Source of the DNA: Paenibacillus planticolens
GTDB lineage: Bacteria > Bacillota > Bacilli > Paenibacillales > NBRC-103111
DNA length: 64,000 nt
Assembly: GCF_013141725.1 (NCBI RefSeq)
Contig: NZ_WHNZ01000012.1
Coordinates: 186,001 to 250,000, forward strand
Direction of reading: 5' to 3'
Part shown: positions 1-9,575 of the stretch, one piece after another
How the letters are laid out: each line of letters opens with the position of its first letter
Position numbering within the stretch: position 1 is the stretch's first letter
The notes under the pieces: generated by a model
Told to the model about the DNA's origin: nothing
The model's input: only the letters and a program-made list of their open reading frames with translations
The model's database searches: none
Made by a program: the position numbers and the translations under genes

Positions 1-4
1 CAAA

Positions 5-13
5 CCCCTCCTA
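5..13 (-). promoter_or_regulatory. Ribosome binding site of a gene lying off the left edge
   Basis: Read on the minus strand the first bases give TAGGAGGGG, a near-perfect Shine-Dalgarno sequence pointing out of the window. Its start codon must lie just left of base 1. The gene cannot be identified. A ferric-siderophore permease would fit the neighbouring binding protein, but that is only a guess from context. Confidence 0.6.
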
Positions 14-148
14 TATCGTAAAAGTAATTACGTTATCGAATAAAGGTTTTGTAAAGAGCCATTGATTTATTCAGGCATTAATTTACACTCATTTTCTCGC
101 TTACCTTGAGCTGTCTTCCATACGCTTCTTGTTCCGGAGCACAACAGC

Positions 149-184
149 AAAAAAACGTGACCACCATAGGTGATCGCGTTTTTT
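149..184 (-). terminator. Rho-independent terminator after the siderophore-binding protein gene
   Basis: An imperfect hairpin (ACG.GA.CACC paired with GGTG.TC.CGT) is flanked by A- and T-runs on both sides, so it could work in either direction. It lies 24 bases past the stop of the minus-strand lipoprotein gene and before the ribosome binding site at 5-13. The next gene therefore probably has its own promoter or depends on read-through. Confidence 0.7.
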
Positions 185-207
185 CTCAAATTATATAAGC
201 TCAAACA

Positions 208-1113
208 TTACTTACCTAGCAAGTTTTTCATGAAAAAAGCAAGTTGATATTCCATGCTGAGGGGATCGTTAAAGTAGAACGCCTTTGCGTCTGCCTCGTA
301 TACGTGTCCATTTTTAACTGCGGGAATATTCTTGTAGGTTTCCGTGTTCTGGAACGAATTGTCTTCATCCGCATTTTTGCTGAAAATGATATAGTCGCCT
401 AAGTAATCTTTCAGAACTTCCGTCGACAAGGCGAAATAACCTTCTTTCTTCGTCATTTCCTTGACTTTCTCCGGCATTGGCAGCCCGAACGCCTGATAGA
501 GAATTTCGGTGCCGCGGCCAAAGTTATCGCCATAAACATAGAGCTGCTTATTGAACGTCTCGATAACCGAGATCGTTGCATTGGCGCCGATTTTCGCCTT
601 GATTTCTTCTCCGGCCTTTTTGGTCCGTGCTGTGAAATCATCGACCCAGGCTTGCGCTTCCTTTTCTTTGTTCAACAATTTACCGATTTCCAGCTGCTGC
701 TTTAAGTAATCGACTTTCCCATACGTATATGTGACCGTTGGAGCAATTTTCTTGAACTTATCGATATTGTTAATATCGGACAAACCGATAATAAGATCCG
801 GTTTCAGTTCAATGATTTTCTCAATGCTTTCGTCGGTAACCACTTCGACATTTTTCAGTTTCTCTTGGAAATTCGGGTTCGCTTTGGACATCTCATCGAC
901 GCCCACTAAAGGCACGCCAAGCAGCATCACATTACCTGTTAAAAATCGAGTAAGCACGACGACACGCTGCGGATTCGCAGGAACCTGTACAGGTCCATCC
1001 TCGGATTGGTAGGTAACGGTGCCGGATCCCGCCGCGACCGGCGTAGTTTCCTTGCTGCCGCAAGCGCTCAGAAAAACAGCGGTCAGGATGAATAGAACGA
1101 AAAGCTTTTTCAT
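208..1113 (-). CDS. Ferric-siderophore ABC transporter substrate-binding lipoprotein
   Basis: A 301-residue lipoprotein of the FeuA/FhuD (TroA-like) binding-protein class, expected to capture Fe(III)-siderophore outside the membrane and hand it to an ABC permease. The N-terminus is a lipoprotein signal with lipobox LSAC (Cys18) after a short hydrophobic run. The mature part has the two-lobe class III layout: an early RVVVL strand, a central KPDLIIG motif typical of the family, and a long connecting helix around residues 145-175. A Fur box sits directly upstream and an AraC regulator carrying its own binding-protein domain precedes it on the same strand, as in Bacillus btr-feuA. No permease or ATPase gene is inside the window. 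Family assignment is firm; the exact siderophore cannot be read from sequence. Confidence 0.9.
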   Translation of the reverse strand: MKKLFVLFILTAVFLSACGSKETTPVAAGSGTVTYQSEDGPVQVPANPQRVVVLTRFLTGNVMLLGVPLVGVDEMSKANPNFQEKLKNVEVVTDESIEKIIELKPDLIIGLSDINNIDKFKKIAPTVTYTYGKVDYLKQQLEIGKLLNKEKEAQAWVDDFTARTKKAGEEIKAKIGANATISVIETFNKQLYVYGDNFGRGTEILYQAFGLPMPEKVKEMTKKEGYFALSTEVLKDYLGDYIIFSKNADEDNSFQNTETYKNIPAVKNGHVYEADAKAFYFNDPLSMEYQLAFFMKNLLGK

Positions 1114-1147
1114 TGGATGACTCTCTCCCTTTTGACTACTCAGTATT

Positions 1148-1166
1148 GATTATGAAAATCATTCTC
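1148..1166 (-). promoter_or_regulatory. Fur box upstream of the siderophore-binding protein gene
   Basis: On the minus strand GAGAATGATTTTCATAATC matches 16 of 19 positions of the classical Fur consensus (GATAATGATTATCATTATC). It lies about 35 bases before the start codon, where it would overlap the promoter. Iron repression by Fur is the expected regulation. Confidence 0.8.
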
Positions 1167-1236
1167 ATTTGTCTAGTTAATTATATGTATCCTTCGTCCG
1201 CCAAACCATGGCTTTTTGTTTGGAAATAGCCTTGTA

Positions 1237-2889
1237 CTATTGGTTGCTTGTAAATAAGGCTATCGCTCGTTGCAGCTGCAAACGAATCGAGATTGGATTG
1301 TAAGGTATCCATTCGTCCCGATCCAGCAGATAGACTTTATTTTGCTGTACGGCAGAGAGCCTGTTCCAATAGGCAGAATTGAATATGATTTCAGAATGTG
1401 CAATGGAACCATTCGCATCTGGAAACACAATCACCAATATTTGAGATCCTGCGTAGTCTTCTAATTCGGATAACTCAATCGGGATGGAATGAAATTGATC
1501 CCCACGCTTGCGAATCTCTTGCTCGACCCTTGCAGGAGGCCGCAAGCCAAGTGATTGATACATCACATAGCCGACATTTCTCGTTCCGTAAACGAGCAAT
1601 TCCTCCGGTTTAATAACCAGAATCGTGACAATTTCTGTATGCACTGCGCTTTGCTGTATCAGTGAGCGGGCTTCCTGTTCTTCCTTTTGGAACATGTCCA
1701 GCCACCGCTCTGCCTGATCACTCCTGTGAACAGACCGTGCGATAAGACGCAGGTGATCTTTCCAGCCCATCTCCATCCATGAAATATCGGCGATTGGCGC
1801 TACAACTCGCAAATGTCCAAGATTCAGTCCATATTCGTGCAAATGCTGTTTGGAAGCAACGATCAGCTCGATGTTGGCATTCAGCAGCGCAGTCCGCACC
1901 TGTTCAGCTGAGCTGTTGATATCGATAAACATCATCGTTTGCGGCTGTTTGTCAGACGTATTCACAAATTCGCTGCTATCTGAAATGGTGACGGCCGGCT
2001 CCAAACCTAGCAGCAGCAAATGGCTTGCATAAGGTGTAGATATTACCGCTACATGCTGGATAGAACCGTGAATGTAGCCTGAAGGTGATGCTCCGGTCTG
2101 CTGCTTGAAACGGCGGCTAAGATAAAATTCATCCTTGTAACCTACCTTCAACGCAATTTCCCTAAGCGTGCTTGAACTTGTCATTAATAGTTCCTTGGCA
2201 CGGTGAACGCGCAGCCTCGACAAGTATTCGTTAGGAGAAAAACCGGTATGCTGCTTAAACAGAATTGAGTAGTGGGAACGGCTTACGCCTGCAATTGCAG
2301 CCAACTGCTCGCTCGTTATTTTTTCGCTATAGTGGTTCTCCAAGTACATAATGCTTCGTTCCATAGTCGGCTGTTCGCTTGCAGCGAGCTTGGCCTCCTG
2401 ATGCTCCAGCAGCTGGAGAATAACTTGGTGAAATTTCATTTGATTCTGCACATGGCGAACTTCGCTCACAGGTAAACGATGGATATACAGCTCCTCCACA
2501 TTGGACACAATTGCGGGTTCATAGGGAAGGAATAGCATTTTCGATGCTGAGGCCACCTCGCTTTTTCGCAGCATGGCGTCTGGGTGCAGCGGTCTCAACT
2601 GCTCTTGGGTAGAGATCAATAGCTTAAAAGCATGCAGCGGCAAAGCATGATTCGCAATTAATGAAGCATCGCTGTGCGCTGGAAGAAGGATGACGCTCCC
2701 TTCCATGAGATCGTAAGTTTGAGATTTGGTCCTAAGGATGCCTTTGCCGCCTGCAATTGCAATCAACACGGTTAAACGTTCATTGATCGTAAAAAGCGGC
2801 ATACTCGAAGTGCTGTACAGTGAAACGATACTGTCAGCCGTATATAGCGGAAAATGGGACTCGGCCCACTCAGAGACCACGTTATTCAT
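1237..2889 (-). CDS. AraC-family regulator with C-terminal siderophore-binding domain (Btr-like)
   Basis: About 550 residues in three parts: an N-terminal cupin-like region (about 1-160), an AraC-type double helix-turn-helix (about 170-270, with the GYKDEFYLSRRFKQQTG block typical of the second helix pair), and a C-terminal TroA-like periplasmic-binding fold (about 280-550) kept in the cytoplasm. This architecture is that of Bacillus subtilis Btr, which senses ferric-bacillibactin and activates feuABC. The binding-protein gene lies directly downstream on the same strand. AAGGAGG precedes a TTG ATG ATG cluster; the second ATG at 2889 gives the best spacing (8 bases). It probably activates siderophore uptake when cytoplasmic siderophore is present (inference). 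Confidence 0.88.
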   Translation of the reverse strand: MNNVVSEWAESHFPLYTADSIVSLYSTSSMPLFTINERLTVLIAIAGGKGILRTKSQTYDLMEGSVILLPAHSDASLIANHALPLHAFKLLISTQEQLRPLHPDAMLRKSEVASASKMLFLPYEPAIVSNVEELYIHRLPVSEVRHVQNQMKFHQVILQLLEHQEAKLAASEQPTMERSIMYLENHYSEKITSEQLAAIAGVSRSHYSILFKQHTGFSPNEYLSRLRVHRAKELLMTSSSTLREIALKVGYKDEFYLSRRFKQQTGASPSGYIHGSIQHVAVISTPYASHLLLLGLEPAVTISDSSEFVNTSDKQPQTMMFIDINSSAEQVRTALLNANIELIVASKQHLHEYGLNLGHLRVVAPIADISWMEMGWKDHLRLIARSVHRSDQAERWLDMFQKEEQEARSLIQQSAVHTEIVTILVIKPEELLVYGTRNVGYVMYQSLGLRPPARVEQEIRKRGDQFHSIPIELSELEDYAGSQILVIVFPDANGSIAHSEIIFNSAYWNRLSAVQQNKVYLLDRDEWIPYNPISIRLQLQRAIALFTSNQ

Positions 2890-2958
2890 CATCAAAGCCT
2901 CCTTAATTGTTTGTATGATGAGGGGACGCCTGAAGATCAGGAAATTGATGATTCTCTA

Positions 2959-3846
2959 CTAGATTATCTTGTTTTGAAAATATTCTTTTATTTGCTCAAT
3001 AAGCGCCTTGGCTGCCTGGCTGAGATAACGGTCAGATCTGTAAATGATTTCTAAGCTGCGGCTTGGGGCGTTCTCTTTAAAGCGAATCATATGCAAATCA
3101 GGATCATTCATTTCCCGGATTAGGGGAAGAGGTTGTATCGTCGCGCCAATATTCGCTTTGACCAACTTAATAATCGAAGTGACCGAGCTCGTTTCGAGAA
3201 TGGAATGGAGCTTAAAGCCATATTTTTGAACCGTATCCTCTACGATATCTCGTCCCATAAAACCTTCGGGGTAAATAACGACAGGAAGTTCTCTCAATTC
3301 ATCCACGGAAATGCGGGTTCGGGTGGCTAGCGGATGCTGCTTGGATACGGTTAACACATATTCCTCTTTGCATAAAGGCATATTAATGAAACGATCATTT
3401 AGTGGAACGTTCGTCCCTATTCCAAAGTCTACCTCACTTTCAAGCACTTGTTGCGGAATGTCAATGGATGCAATAACTTTTAATTTAATTCTCGGAAACT
3501 TTTGATAAAAATCGATTAAAAGCTGTGTAATCCGATAATCCAGATCAGATGGGAATATCCCCACTCTTATTGTGCCTACCTGGATATGGCGCAGATCTGT
3601 GATCGAATCTTTCACGTTCTGTATATTATCCAAAATCTTATTGCTATATTTCAACAAGATAATTCCCGCTTCGGTAAGTGCAATTTTTTTTCCGATACGA
3701 TCAAAAAGAGGCATATTAAGCTCATCTTCCAATGCCCGGATTTGCTGGCTCAGTGTCGGTTGCGTGACCCCAATCTTCTCAGCAGCCTTCGTAAAATGCA
3801 TCTCTTCACATACGGCAATAAAATAGTGAAGCTGACGTATTTCCAA
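2959..3846 (-). CDS. LysR-family transcriptional regulator
   Basis: A LysR-type regulator of about 295 residues. The N-terminal winged helix-turn-helix begins with IRQLHYFIAVCEEMHFTKAA and continues through PTLSQQIRALE; the C-terminal two-lobed effector domain spans about residues 90-290. The frame opens earlier at an ATG, but GAGGTGA placed five bases before TTG at 3846 and the family's usual N-terminus favour the TTG. It is divergent from the MFS transporter gene starting at 3979, with AT-rich dyads in the 130-base gap. The usual LysR logic suggests that it controls that transporter. The effector is unknown. Confidence 0.9.
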   Translation of the reverse strand: MEIRQLHYFIAVCEEMHFTKAAEKIGVTQPTLSQQIRALEDELNMPLFDRIGKKIALTEAGIILLKYSNKILDNIQNVKDSITDLRHIQVGTIRVGIFPSDLDYRITQLLIDFYQKFPRIKLKVIASIDIPQQVLESEVDFGIGTNVPLNDRFINMPLCKEEYVLTVSKQHPLATRTRISVDELRELPVVIYPEGFMGRDIVEDTVQKYGFKLHSILETSSVTSIIKLVKANIGATIQPLPLIREMNDPDLHMIRFKENAPSRSLEIIYRSDRYLSQAAKALIEQIKEYFQNKII

Positions 3847-3978
3847 GAAAATCACCTCTATCATAAGAAATAATTATGATTATAATAGAAACAATAATAT
3901 TGATCAATCGTGCATTCCTATATACACTGTTCTAGATCTAATGAATAATTTTTTACTGAATGATGGAGATGATTGATC

Positions 3979-5166
3979 ATGCGTTTTTTTGTTCTCATTA
4001 CTGCTCTTTTTCTCGCTTCGCTTAATTTAAGACCTGTCATAACTTCCGTCTCTCCTTTACTTGGAACGATCCAAGAAACGCTTGGCATGAGCGGCTCCAT
4101 GGCTAGTCTAATGACCTCCTTGCCTGTGCTGTGTATGGGTTTCTTCGCCCCGGCAGCAGTTAAGTTAGGCAATCGGTGGGGCATTGAAAGGACGATTGCC
4201 TATTGTCTTTTACTCATTGGGGCTGCTACGGCCTCGAGGTATTTCGTCAACTCCGCTTGGATGATGCTATTGACCGCCTTCCTGGCCGGTGTGGGCATTG
4301 CCATCATTGGGCCTTTATTGTCCGGTTTTATAAAAGGAAATTTCGCCAACCCGTCGGCTATCGTCGGGGTCTATTCCACGGCGCTTGTCATCGGAGCCGC
4401 CCTTGGATCCGCTTTATCCGTGCCTTTGCAGTCCGTCTTTAACCATTCCTGGCAGGCTTCCGTCGCATCATGGTCAATCCTGGCTTTCCTGGCTCTTATC
4501 TTGTGGTGGCGGCCTGTCCGGAAAGATCCGAAATTAAACGGTCCTGTCGACGCCGGCGGCTTGCCCAAATCAAATAAAAATGGCTTAAAGCTTCCATTAA
4601 CAAATAAACGGGCTTGGCTGCTGACTTGCTTTTTCGGGTTGATGGCTTTCATCTTTTACTCACTTACCGCATGGCTGGCCCCAATGGTGCAGGCAATGGG
4701 CTACGGGAAACAGACGGCGGGAATGATTTTGACTTTATTTTCTCTCGTGCAAATGCCGGTCTCTTTCCTAATTCCTATTCTGGTCTCCCGTTTCCAACAC
4801 AGAATGGTCTGGCTCATTGGCTGCGCGGTTATGGAGATAATCGGGCTGATCATGCTCCAACTTCCTGTGACCCCTTGGCTAACTTGTATTTTTCTTGGAA
4901 TCGGCGCAGGCGGACTGTTTCCTATGGCTTTAATGCTGCCTATTGATGAGACATCGAATTCGGAAGAAGCGAGCGCGTTATCTGCCATGACGCAATCCGG
5001 GGGTTACATTTTTGCTGCCCTTGGCCCCCTTTTTGTAGGCTTAATCCATGATTATGCAGACAGCTTTCCTCCTGCCCTCATGGGAATGTCGATCTTGGTA
5101 GCGGTAATGATTGTCATCCAGTTTAAAATCGGAAATAAAAAGGCCAAAATGATACAATCCGAATAG
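3979..5166 (+). CDS. MFS transporter of the CynX/NimT family
   Basis: About 395 residues with twelve predicted hydrophobic segments and the N-terminal LNLRPVITSVSPLL signature of the CynX/YycB/NimT group, whose members move small anions or nitroimidazole-like compounds across the membrane. GGAG lies ten bases before ATG 3979; the frame also opens at TTG 3973, but that is only four bases from the Shine-Dalgarno sequence. A divergent LysR gene stands immediately upstream and a shared terminator follows. The substrate cannot be predicted; no cyanase or carbonic anhydrase gene is nearby, so a cyanate role has no support from context. Confidence 0.87.
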   Translation: MRFFVLITALFLASLNLRPVITSVSPLLGTIQETLGMSGSMASLMTSLPVLCMGFFAPAAVKLGNRWGIERTIAYCLLLIGAATASRYFVNSAWMMLLTAFLAGVGIAIIGPLLSGFIKGNFANPSAIVGVYSTALVIGAALGSALSVPLQSVFNHSWQASVASWSILAFLALILWWRPVRKDPKLNGPVDAGGLPKSNKNGLKLPLTNKRAWLLTCFFGLMAFIFYSLTAWLAPMVQAMGYGKQTAGMILTLFSLVQMPVSFLIPILVSRFQHRMVWLIGCAVMEIIGLIMLQLPVTPWLTCIFLGIGAGGLFPMALMLPIDETSNSEEASALSAMTQSGGYIFAALGPLFVGLIHDYADSFPPALMGMSILVAVMIVIQFKIGNKKAKMIQSE

Positions 5167-5179
5167 TATCGTAAATCAC

Positions 5180-5220
5180 AATAACCGCTCATTTCGGGAT
5201 CCCCCTTATGAGCGGTTATT
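5180..5220. terminator. Bidirectional terminator between the MFS gene and speD
   Basis: A perfect 13-bp stem (AATAACCGCTCAT and ATGAGCGGTTATT) with a 15-base loop lies between convergent genes ending at 5166 and 5231. Confidence 0.85.
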
Positions 5221-5230
5221 CGTTACTTTA

Positions 5231-6043
5231 TCAAGTAAAAACCATATTTTTACCATAAAAAATCTCATCCATCTCCCACTTGACGCTTTTCTCAATTTCC
5301 AGCTGTTCTTCCTTGCTCAGCGAATCTTTCGTATAGCCGAATAAATAGTTGTTCAAATCAAACTCCCGAAGCTTGCATTTCGTATGGAATATGTTTTCCT
5401 GATAAACGTTCACATCAATCATATGATACATGTCTTTGATTTCGCCAGGAATATAGTTTTGGATGGAGCTGATTTCATGATCGATGAACAGCTTGTGCCC
5501 CATGATGTCGCGTGTGAACCCTCTAACTCGATAATCCATCGTCATAATGTCCGTGTCAAAGGACCGAATGAGATAGTTCAGCGCTTTGAGCGGCGATATT
5601 TCACCGCATGTCGAGACGTCGATGTCAGCCCGAAAGGTGCTGATGCCCTCGTCCGGGTGATACTCAGGATACGTATGCACCGTGATATGGCTGGTGTTCA
5701 AATGCACAACAACCGCATCCGGGAGCGGGCCGGGGGACTCTTCAAACGATTCGTTCGATGCCTTCTCGATCGGCCCTTCCGATACCAGCATCGTCACGCT
5801 TGATCCTTGAGGCTCATAATCCTGCTTGGAAATGTTCAGAATATGTGCGCCGATAATGTCGGCAACAGATTTCAGAATGGCGGTCAAACGGTCTGCGTTG
5901 TACTGCTGGTCTATATAAGCGATATAAGCTTCGCGCTCTTCTTTGGTTTTCGTAAAGCAAATATCGTACATGTTAAAGCTTAAAGATTTGGTTAAATTAT
6001 TAAAACCATGCAAGGTAATGCGCTGCTCCGATGTTAATTTCAA
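5231..6043 (-). CDS. speD: S-adenosylmethionine decarboxylase proenzyme, long (E. coli-type) form
   Basis: 270 residues, matching the ~264-residue E. coli-type SpeD and not the ~126-residue Bacillus form. The enzyme makes decarboxylated SAM, the aminopropyl donor for spermidine. The self-cleavage and pyruvoyl site is at [12 protein letters not shown], with Ser118 as the residue converted to pyruvate; E. coli has Lys before this Ser and here it is Thr. The downstream blocks [20 protein letters not shown] and [15 protein letters not shown] are highly conserved in the family. No spermidine synthase gene is adjacent and the gene appears monocistronic. Confidence 0.95.
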   Translation of the reverse strand: MKLTSEQRITLHGFNNLTKSLSFNMYDICFTKTKEEREAYIAYIDQQYNADRLTAILKSVADIIGAHILNISKQDYEPQGSSVTMLVSEGPIEKASNESFEESPGPLPDAVVVHLNTSHITVHTYPEYHPDEGISTFRADIDVSTCGEISPLKALNYLIRSFDTDIMTMDYRVRGFTRDIMGHKLFIDHEISSIQNYIPGEIKDMYHMIDVNVYQENIFHTKCKLREFDLNNYLFGYTKDSLSKEEQLEIEKSVKWEMDEIFYGKNMVFT

Positions 6044-6143
6044 TGATTCTCCCCCTTAATGTTAACGCTCTATCGCAGATGATTTGTTACGATTAACTTA
6101 TGATGTGATGCCAAGGCTGCTTCTATTCCATTATTCGACAAGC

Positions 6144-6175
6144 AAAAAGAGATGATGCCTGAAAGACATCACCTC
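6144..6175 (-). terminator. Terminator after the glucuronide symporter gene
   Basis: On the minus strand GAGGTGATG pairs with CATCATCTC (one G-U pair) around a 9-base loop and is followed by TTTTT. It begins 23 bases past the symporter stop codon. Confidence 0.7.
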
Positions 6176-6197
6176 CTAGCTCTTCTCTTCCTTATTC

Positions 6198-7604
6198 CTA
6201 AGCATCCCGCTTCGCAGTCAAATGAACGGCAAGCTGATTCGTTCGCTGCTTGTTCAGCGGGTAAAAGAAAACAATAATCAAGAAAATCAACAGATAAACG
6301 ATACCAGGGATTAAGGTAGCTAACGTATAGATGCCGTCAAGCGCTTCTTGAGTCTGCACGGAACGGGCGGCATCGTATCCGACGGAACCGATTGCAATGC
6401 CTCCGATCCCTCCGGCAAGCGCTTGGCCTACTTTTCGGGCAAAAGAATAAATGGAATACACGGTGCCATCTTCGCGTAAACCGGTGACATATTCCTGATA
6501 GTCGATGACATCGGTTACAAAAGCCCAAACGACCAGATTGAAAAAAGCAAAACCAAACATGCCCAGTCCGGAAACGATAACAAATTGTAACGCGGTCAAA
6601 TGCGGCAAGAAATACAAAGCCAGATAGACAATAGATGAAAGCAGCATCCCCGCTGACGCAATTTCTTTCTTGCCGAATTTGTTCACGAGCGATTTGACGA
6701 ACGGAATGGCGATAAACACGGCGGCTGTTTGGATTAAACCTGCCATACTTAACATCGAAGCGCTTCCAAAATAATTTTTATACAAATACACATTCACTGC
6801 GCCGACAAGCATAGAAAGCATCATAAATGCCAGCGATGCCACCAGGATGGAGATTAAGGGCCTGTTTTTGAGCAGACCTTTTAAAGTTGTGCCTAAATGA
6901 ATCTTTTTCTCTTTCGTTTCAGATAGGGTAATACGCTCTGTCGATAATTTGTAGCAAGCCATGTAGCAGGAGATCGAGAGAATGCCGAATAGGATTGCGC
7001 CCAGCATAAATCTGTCGGAATCTGCTTTATTGTTGACAAACAGGATCAACGGACCGAGAACATTTATAATTAATCCGGCGAGATTAGCCCCCATTGTCCT
7101 GAAAGTCGACAGCGTCGTACGCTCGACACTATCGCTCGTAATGACGGAAGCCATCGACCCGTAGGGAATATTGACCGTGCTGTATAAAGTTCCCCATATC
7201 AGATACGTGACAAATGCATAGGCCAAATAGAAACCATCGGACATACCTGGAATTTTCACGAACATCAGAATGCCTGACAGAACCAGCGGAAATGACATTC
7301 GGAAGATCCAAGGCTTGAATTTGCCTTGAATCCCCGCTTTTCTCGTGTCAATGAACCGGCCCCAAACAACATCTGCAATAGCGTCCCAGAGTCTTGCAAT
7401 CAAGAACATGAGTCCAATCGTCGCCGCGTGAATCTTGAAAATATCCGTATAATAGACCATTAAGAACGAACTCACGAGAATAAAGAAGAAATCGTTTCCG
7501 AAATCGCCGAACAAATAGCCAAGCTTATCCCGAATGCCAAATGGTCGGCTTGTCATGACTTTCATTGTCGGTTTCGACGTTGTTTGAATGTCCGCATTAC
7601 TCAT
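6198..7604 (-). CDS. GPH-family glycoside/glucuronide:cation symporter
   Basis: About 468 residues with twelve transmembrane segments, of the glycoside-pentoside-hexuronide:cation symporter family (UidB/MelB/XynB-like). Family hallmarks visible are YLFGDFGNDFFF near the N-terminus, the RLWDAIADVVWGRFID motif in the second helix region, and FRTMGANLAGL. GGAGGAATACT precedes ATG at 7604 with good spacing, eight codons inside the longest frame. It follows uidA by 42 bases on the same strand, so it probably imports beta-glucuronides for the hydrolase. The coupling ion (proton or sodium) cannot be read with certainty. Confidence 0.9.
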   Translation of the reverse strand: MSNADIQTTSKPTMKVMTSRPFGIRDKLGYLFGDFGNDFFFILVSSFLMVYYTDIFKIHAATIGLMFLIARLWDAIADVVWGRFIDTRKAGIQGKFKPWIFRMSFPLVLSGILMFVKIPGMSDGFYLAYAFVTYLIWGTLYSTVNIPYGSMASVITSDSVERTTLSTFRTMGANLAGLIINVLGPLILFVNNKADSDRFMLGAILFGILSISCYMACYKLSTERITLSETKEKKIHLGTTLKGLLKNRPLISILVASLAFMMLSMLVGAVNVYLYKNYFGSASMLSMAGLIQTAAVFIAIPFVKSLVNKFGKKEIASAGMLLSSIVYLALYFLPHLTALQFVIVSGLGMFGFAFFNLVVWAFVTDVIDYQEYVTGLREDGTVYSIYSFARKVGQALAGGIGGIAIGSVGYDAARSVQTQEALDGIYTLATLIPGIVYLLIFLIIVFFYPLNKQRTNQLAVHLTAKRDA

Positions 7605-7646
7605 AGTATTCCTCCAGTGCCTTGACATCTGTTGTTTGCGCTTCGA

Positions 7647-9443
7647 CTATTTTTTGTATCCGTATTCCGGTATCGCTGACCATCTTTTGCGCAATTCATG
7701 CGCGGCATATTTCGGCTTCCGATCCCTGGTGAAAATTCCTTTCTTATTCCCTTGGACCCGCATGATGCCTTGAGACGTATTGAAATCTGCAAAATTCCAA
7801 ACCTGTTCACCAACGAATGTAGCAAATTCATCAAATACTTCATGATTCGCACGAAGGTATTCGACCTGATATTCTTCGGTGAACATCACAGGGTCTACAT
7901 CATGCAGTCCGGCAACGGTATCCGCGCCATACTCAGTCATCATGATCGGTTTGCCAGGGCAGCGCTTGCCCCAACCGGCCAGTTCTTCACGCAGTTTGAC
8001 TTTGGCAGCCTCCATATCGCCGCTTTGCACGTACCAGCCATAGTAACGGTTCAGTGCAAGCACATCGACAAGCTCCGCAACTTTACATGTATCCGGGGTT
8101 GACATCAAGTGCGTAACGATGGTAACCGGTCTTTTTTGCGGGTCAAGCTCTTTCGCCAGCTCGACAAGCGGCTTAAAATAAGCATCCGCGCCCTCTTCCT
8201 CGGAAGCCGGCTCATTGGCAATGGACCACATGACGACACACGGATGGTTTTTATCCCGAGCAATGAGTTCCCGGATCATATCCTGGTGATGCTCCTTTGT
8301 TCGAAGCTCCTCCCACGTCTTTCTCTTCGGACCGCCTCCGAAAATCGCCATGAAATTCAAGTGCAAACCGACAGCAGGCGTCTCATCAATGACGACGAGT
8401 CCTTCTTGGTCAGCCAGCCGCATTAGTTCTTCGGAATACGGGTAGTGGGCTGTACGGAACGAATTCGCGCCGATCCACTTCATCAACCGGAAATCAAGCA
8501 CATTGGCTGCTTCATTAAATCCTCTGCCATGGATCGGGGAATCCTCATGCTTCCCAAACCCTTTGAAATAAAACGGCTTATCGTTAATTAGGAATTTCCC
8601 CTCTTTGACCTCCACCGTTCTAACGCCAAAAGGCTGTTCGTAGACATCGACTACTTTGCCATTTTGAGATAACTCAACTTTAAGCGTATACATGTAAGCA
8701 TTCAAAGGCTCCCAACGTGTCACCTCATGGACATTGATCGTGCCCTGACGGCCACTGCCCTCTCCTACAATAGTTCCCGACTGATCAATCACAGTTGCCT
8801 TCAGTTGCCCTTCTCCGACAATGTCGACTTCATACTGAACGATCCCGTCTTGCGCTTTCACATCGGTAACAATCGTCACATCTTTCACATACGTATGAGG
8901 CGTCGTATAAATTTTCACCGGTCTGTGGAGTCCTGCGTAATTAAAGAAGTCGAAGTTCGGACTGTTTTTCGCGACCATGCCCTTCCCCGGAATTTCCTGC
9001 TCGGTGTAGATTCCGACGGGAAGCGTCGATTCGTCCACGATATTATTCACGGCAACCGTTAAACGGTTATGGCCTGATTTGAGATAGGCATTAATCTCGG
9101 CTTCAAACGGTGTAAATCCGCCCTTATGCTCGACGACCGGTTCTCCATTTACATAAACGATCGCTTTATGAGTCGCCGAACCGAAGCGCAGGACAACACG
9201 TTCTGATAAAAGCAAATTTAACAATGTAAAATCTCTCTCATACCAGACCCAGCCCACATGATTTCGAATATCCGCGGTAGCGCCTACATCATTGAAAGAA
9301 GACGGTACAGACATAGGGATGGTCTCAGTAAGACCGGCTGCATACCATTTCTCTTGAAAGCCCTTTCCAAAATCCAGTTTGAATCTCCATATCCCATTAA
9401 GATCTATAATGCCCCTTGACTCCGATACGATTGGATATAGCAT
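7647..9443 (-). CDS. uidA: Beta-glucuronidase, glycoside hydrolase family 2
   Basis: 598 residues, the usual length of UidA (about 600). It has the GH2 order: sugar-binding jelly roll (about 1-175), immunoglobulin-like sandwich (about 180-270) and TIM barrel (about 275-590). The acid/base glutamate is in MWSIANEP, the nucleophile glutamate in MMTEYGAD, and [20 protein letters not shown] near the end is the N-K segment that recognises the glucuronate carboxylate. No signal peptide is present, so it acts in the cytoplasm on imported glucuronides. A strong Shine-Dalgarno sequence (AAAGGAG) precedes ATG. It is first in a two-gene operon with the GPH symporter, and an AraC regulator is divergent. 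Confidence 0.95.
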   Translation of the reverse strand: MLYPIVSESRGIIDLNGIWRFKLDFGKGFQEKWYAAGLTETIPMSVPSSFNDVGATADIRNHVGWVWYERDFTLLNLLLSERVVLRFGSATHKAIVYVNGEPVVEHKGGFTPFEAEINAYLKSGHNRLTVAVNNIVDESTLPVGIYTEQEIPGKGMVAKNSPNFDFFNYAGLHRPVKIYTTPHTYVKDVTIVTDVKAQDGIVQYEVDIVGEGQLKATVIDQSGTIVGEGSGRQGTINVHEVTRWEPLNAYMYTLKVELSQNGKVVDVYEQPFGVRTVEVKEGKFLINDKPFYFKGFGKHEDSPIHGRGFNEAANVLDFRLMKWIGANSFRTAHYPYSEELMRLADQEGLVVIDETPAVGLHLNFMAIFGGGPKRKTWEELRTKEHHQDMIRELIARDKNHPCVVMWSIANEPASEEEGADAYFKPLVELAKELDPQKRPVTIVTHLMSTPDTCKVAELVDVLALNRYYGWYVQSGDMEAAKVKLREELAGWGKRCPGKPIMMTEYGADTVAGLHDVDPVMFTEEYQVEYLRANHEVFDEFATFVGEQVWNFADFNTSQGIMRVQGNKKGIFTRDRKPKYAAHELRKRWSAIPEYGYKK

Positions 9444-9575
9444 AGTTACCGCTCCTTTTTTTCGTTTTCAATCTCAACAATTCAGATTATACTAAGATAA
9501 ACGCGCAGCAAGTAGGACGTATTTTGCACATATAGGATAATTTAAATATACATTTTTACATGTCAGGAGAATCAA
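9444..9575. promoter_or_regulatory. Divergent promoter region between uidA and its AraC neighbour
   Basis: A perfect TATAAT -10 hexamer for uidA lies on the minus strand at 9486-9491, with only a weak -35 (CTACTT, 18-base spacing). A weak -35 is expected for a promoter needing an activator. The uidA Shine-Dalgarno sequence AAAGGAG and the AraC-gene Shine-Dalgarno CAGGAGA flank the gap. No convincing catabolite-responsive element was seen. Confidence 0.5.
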
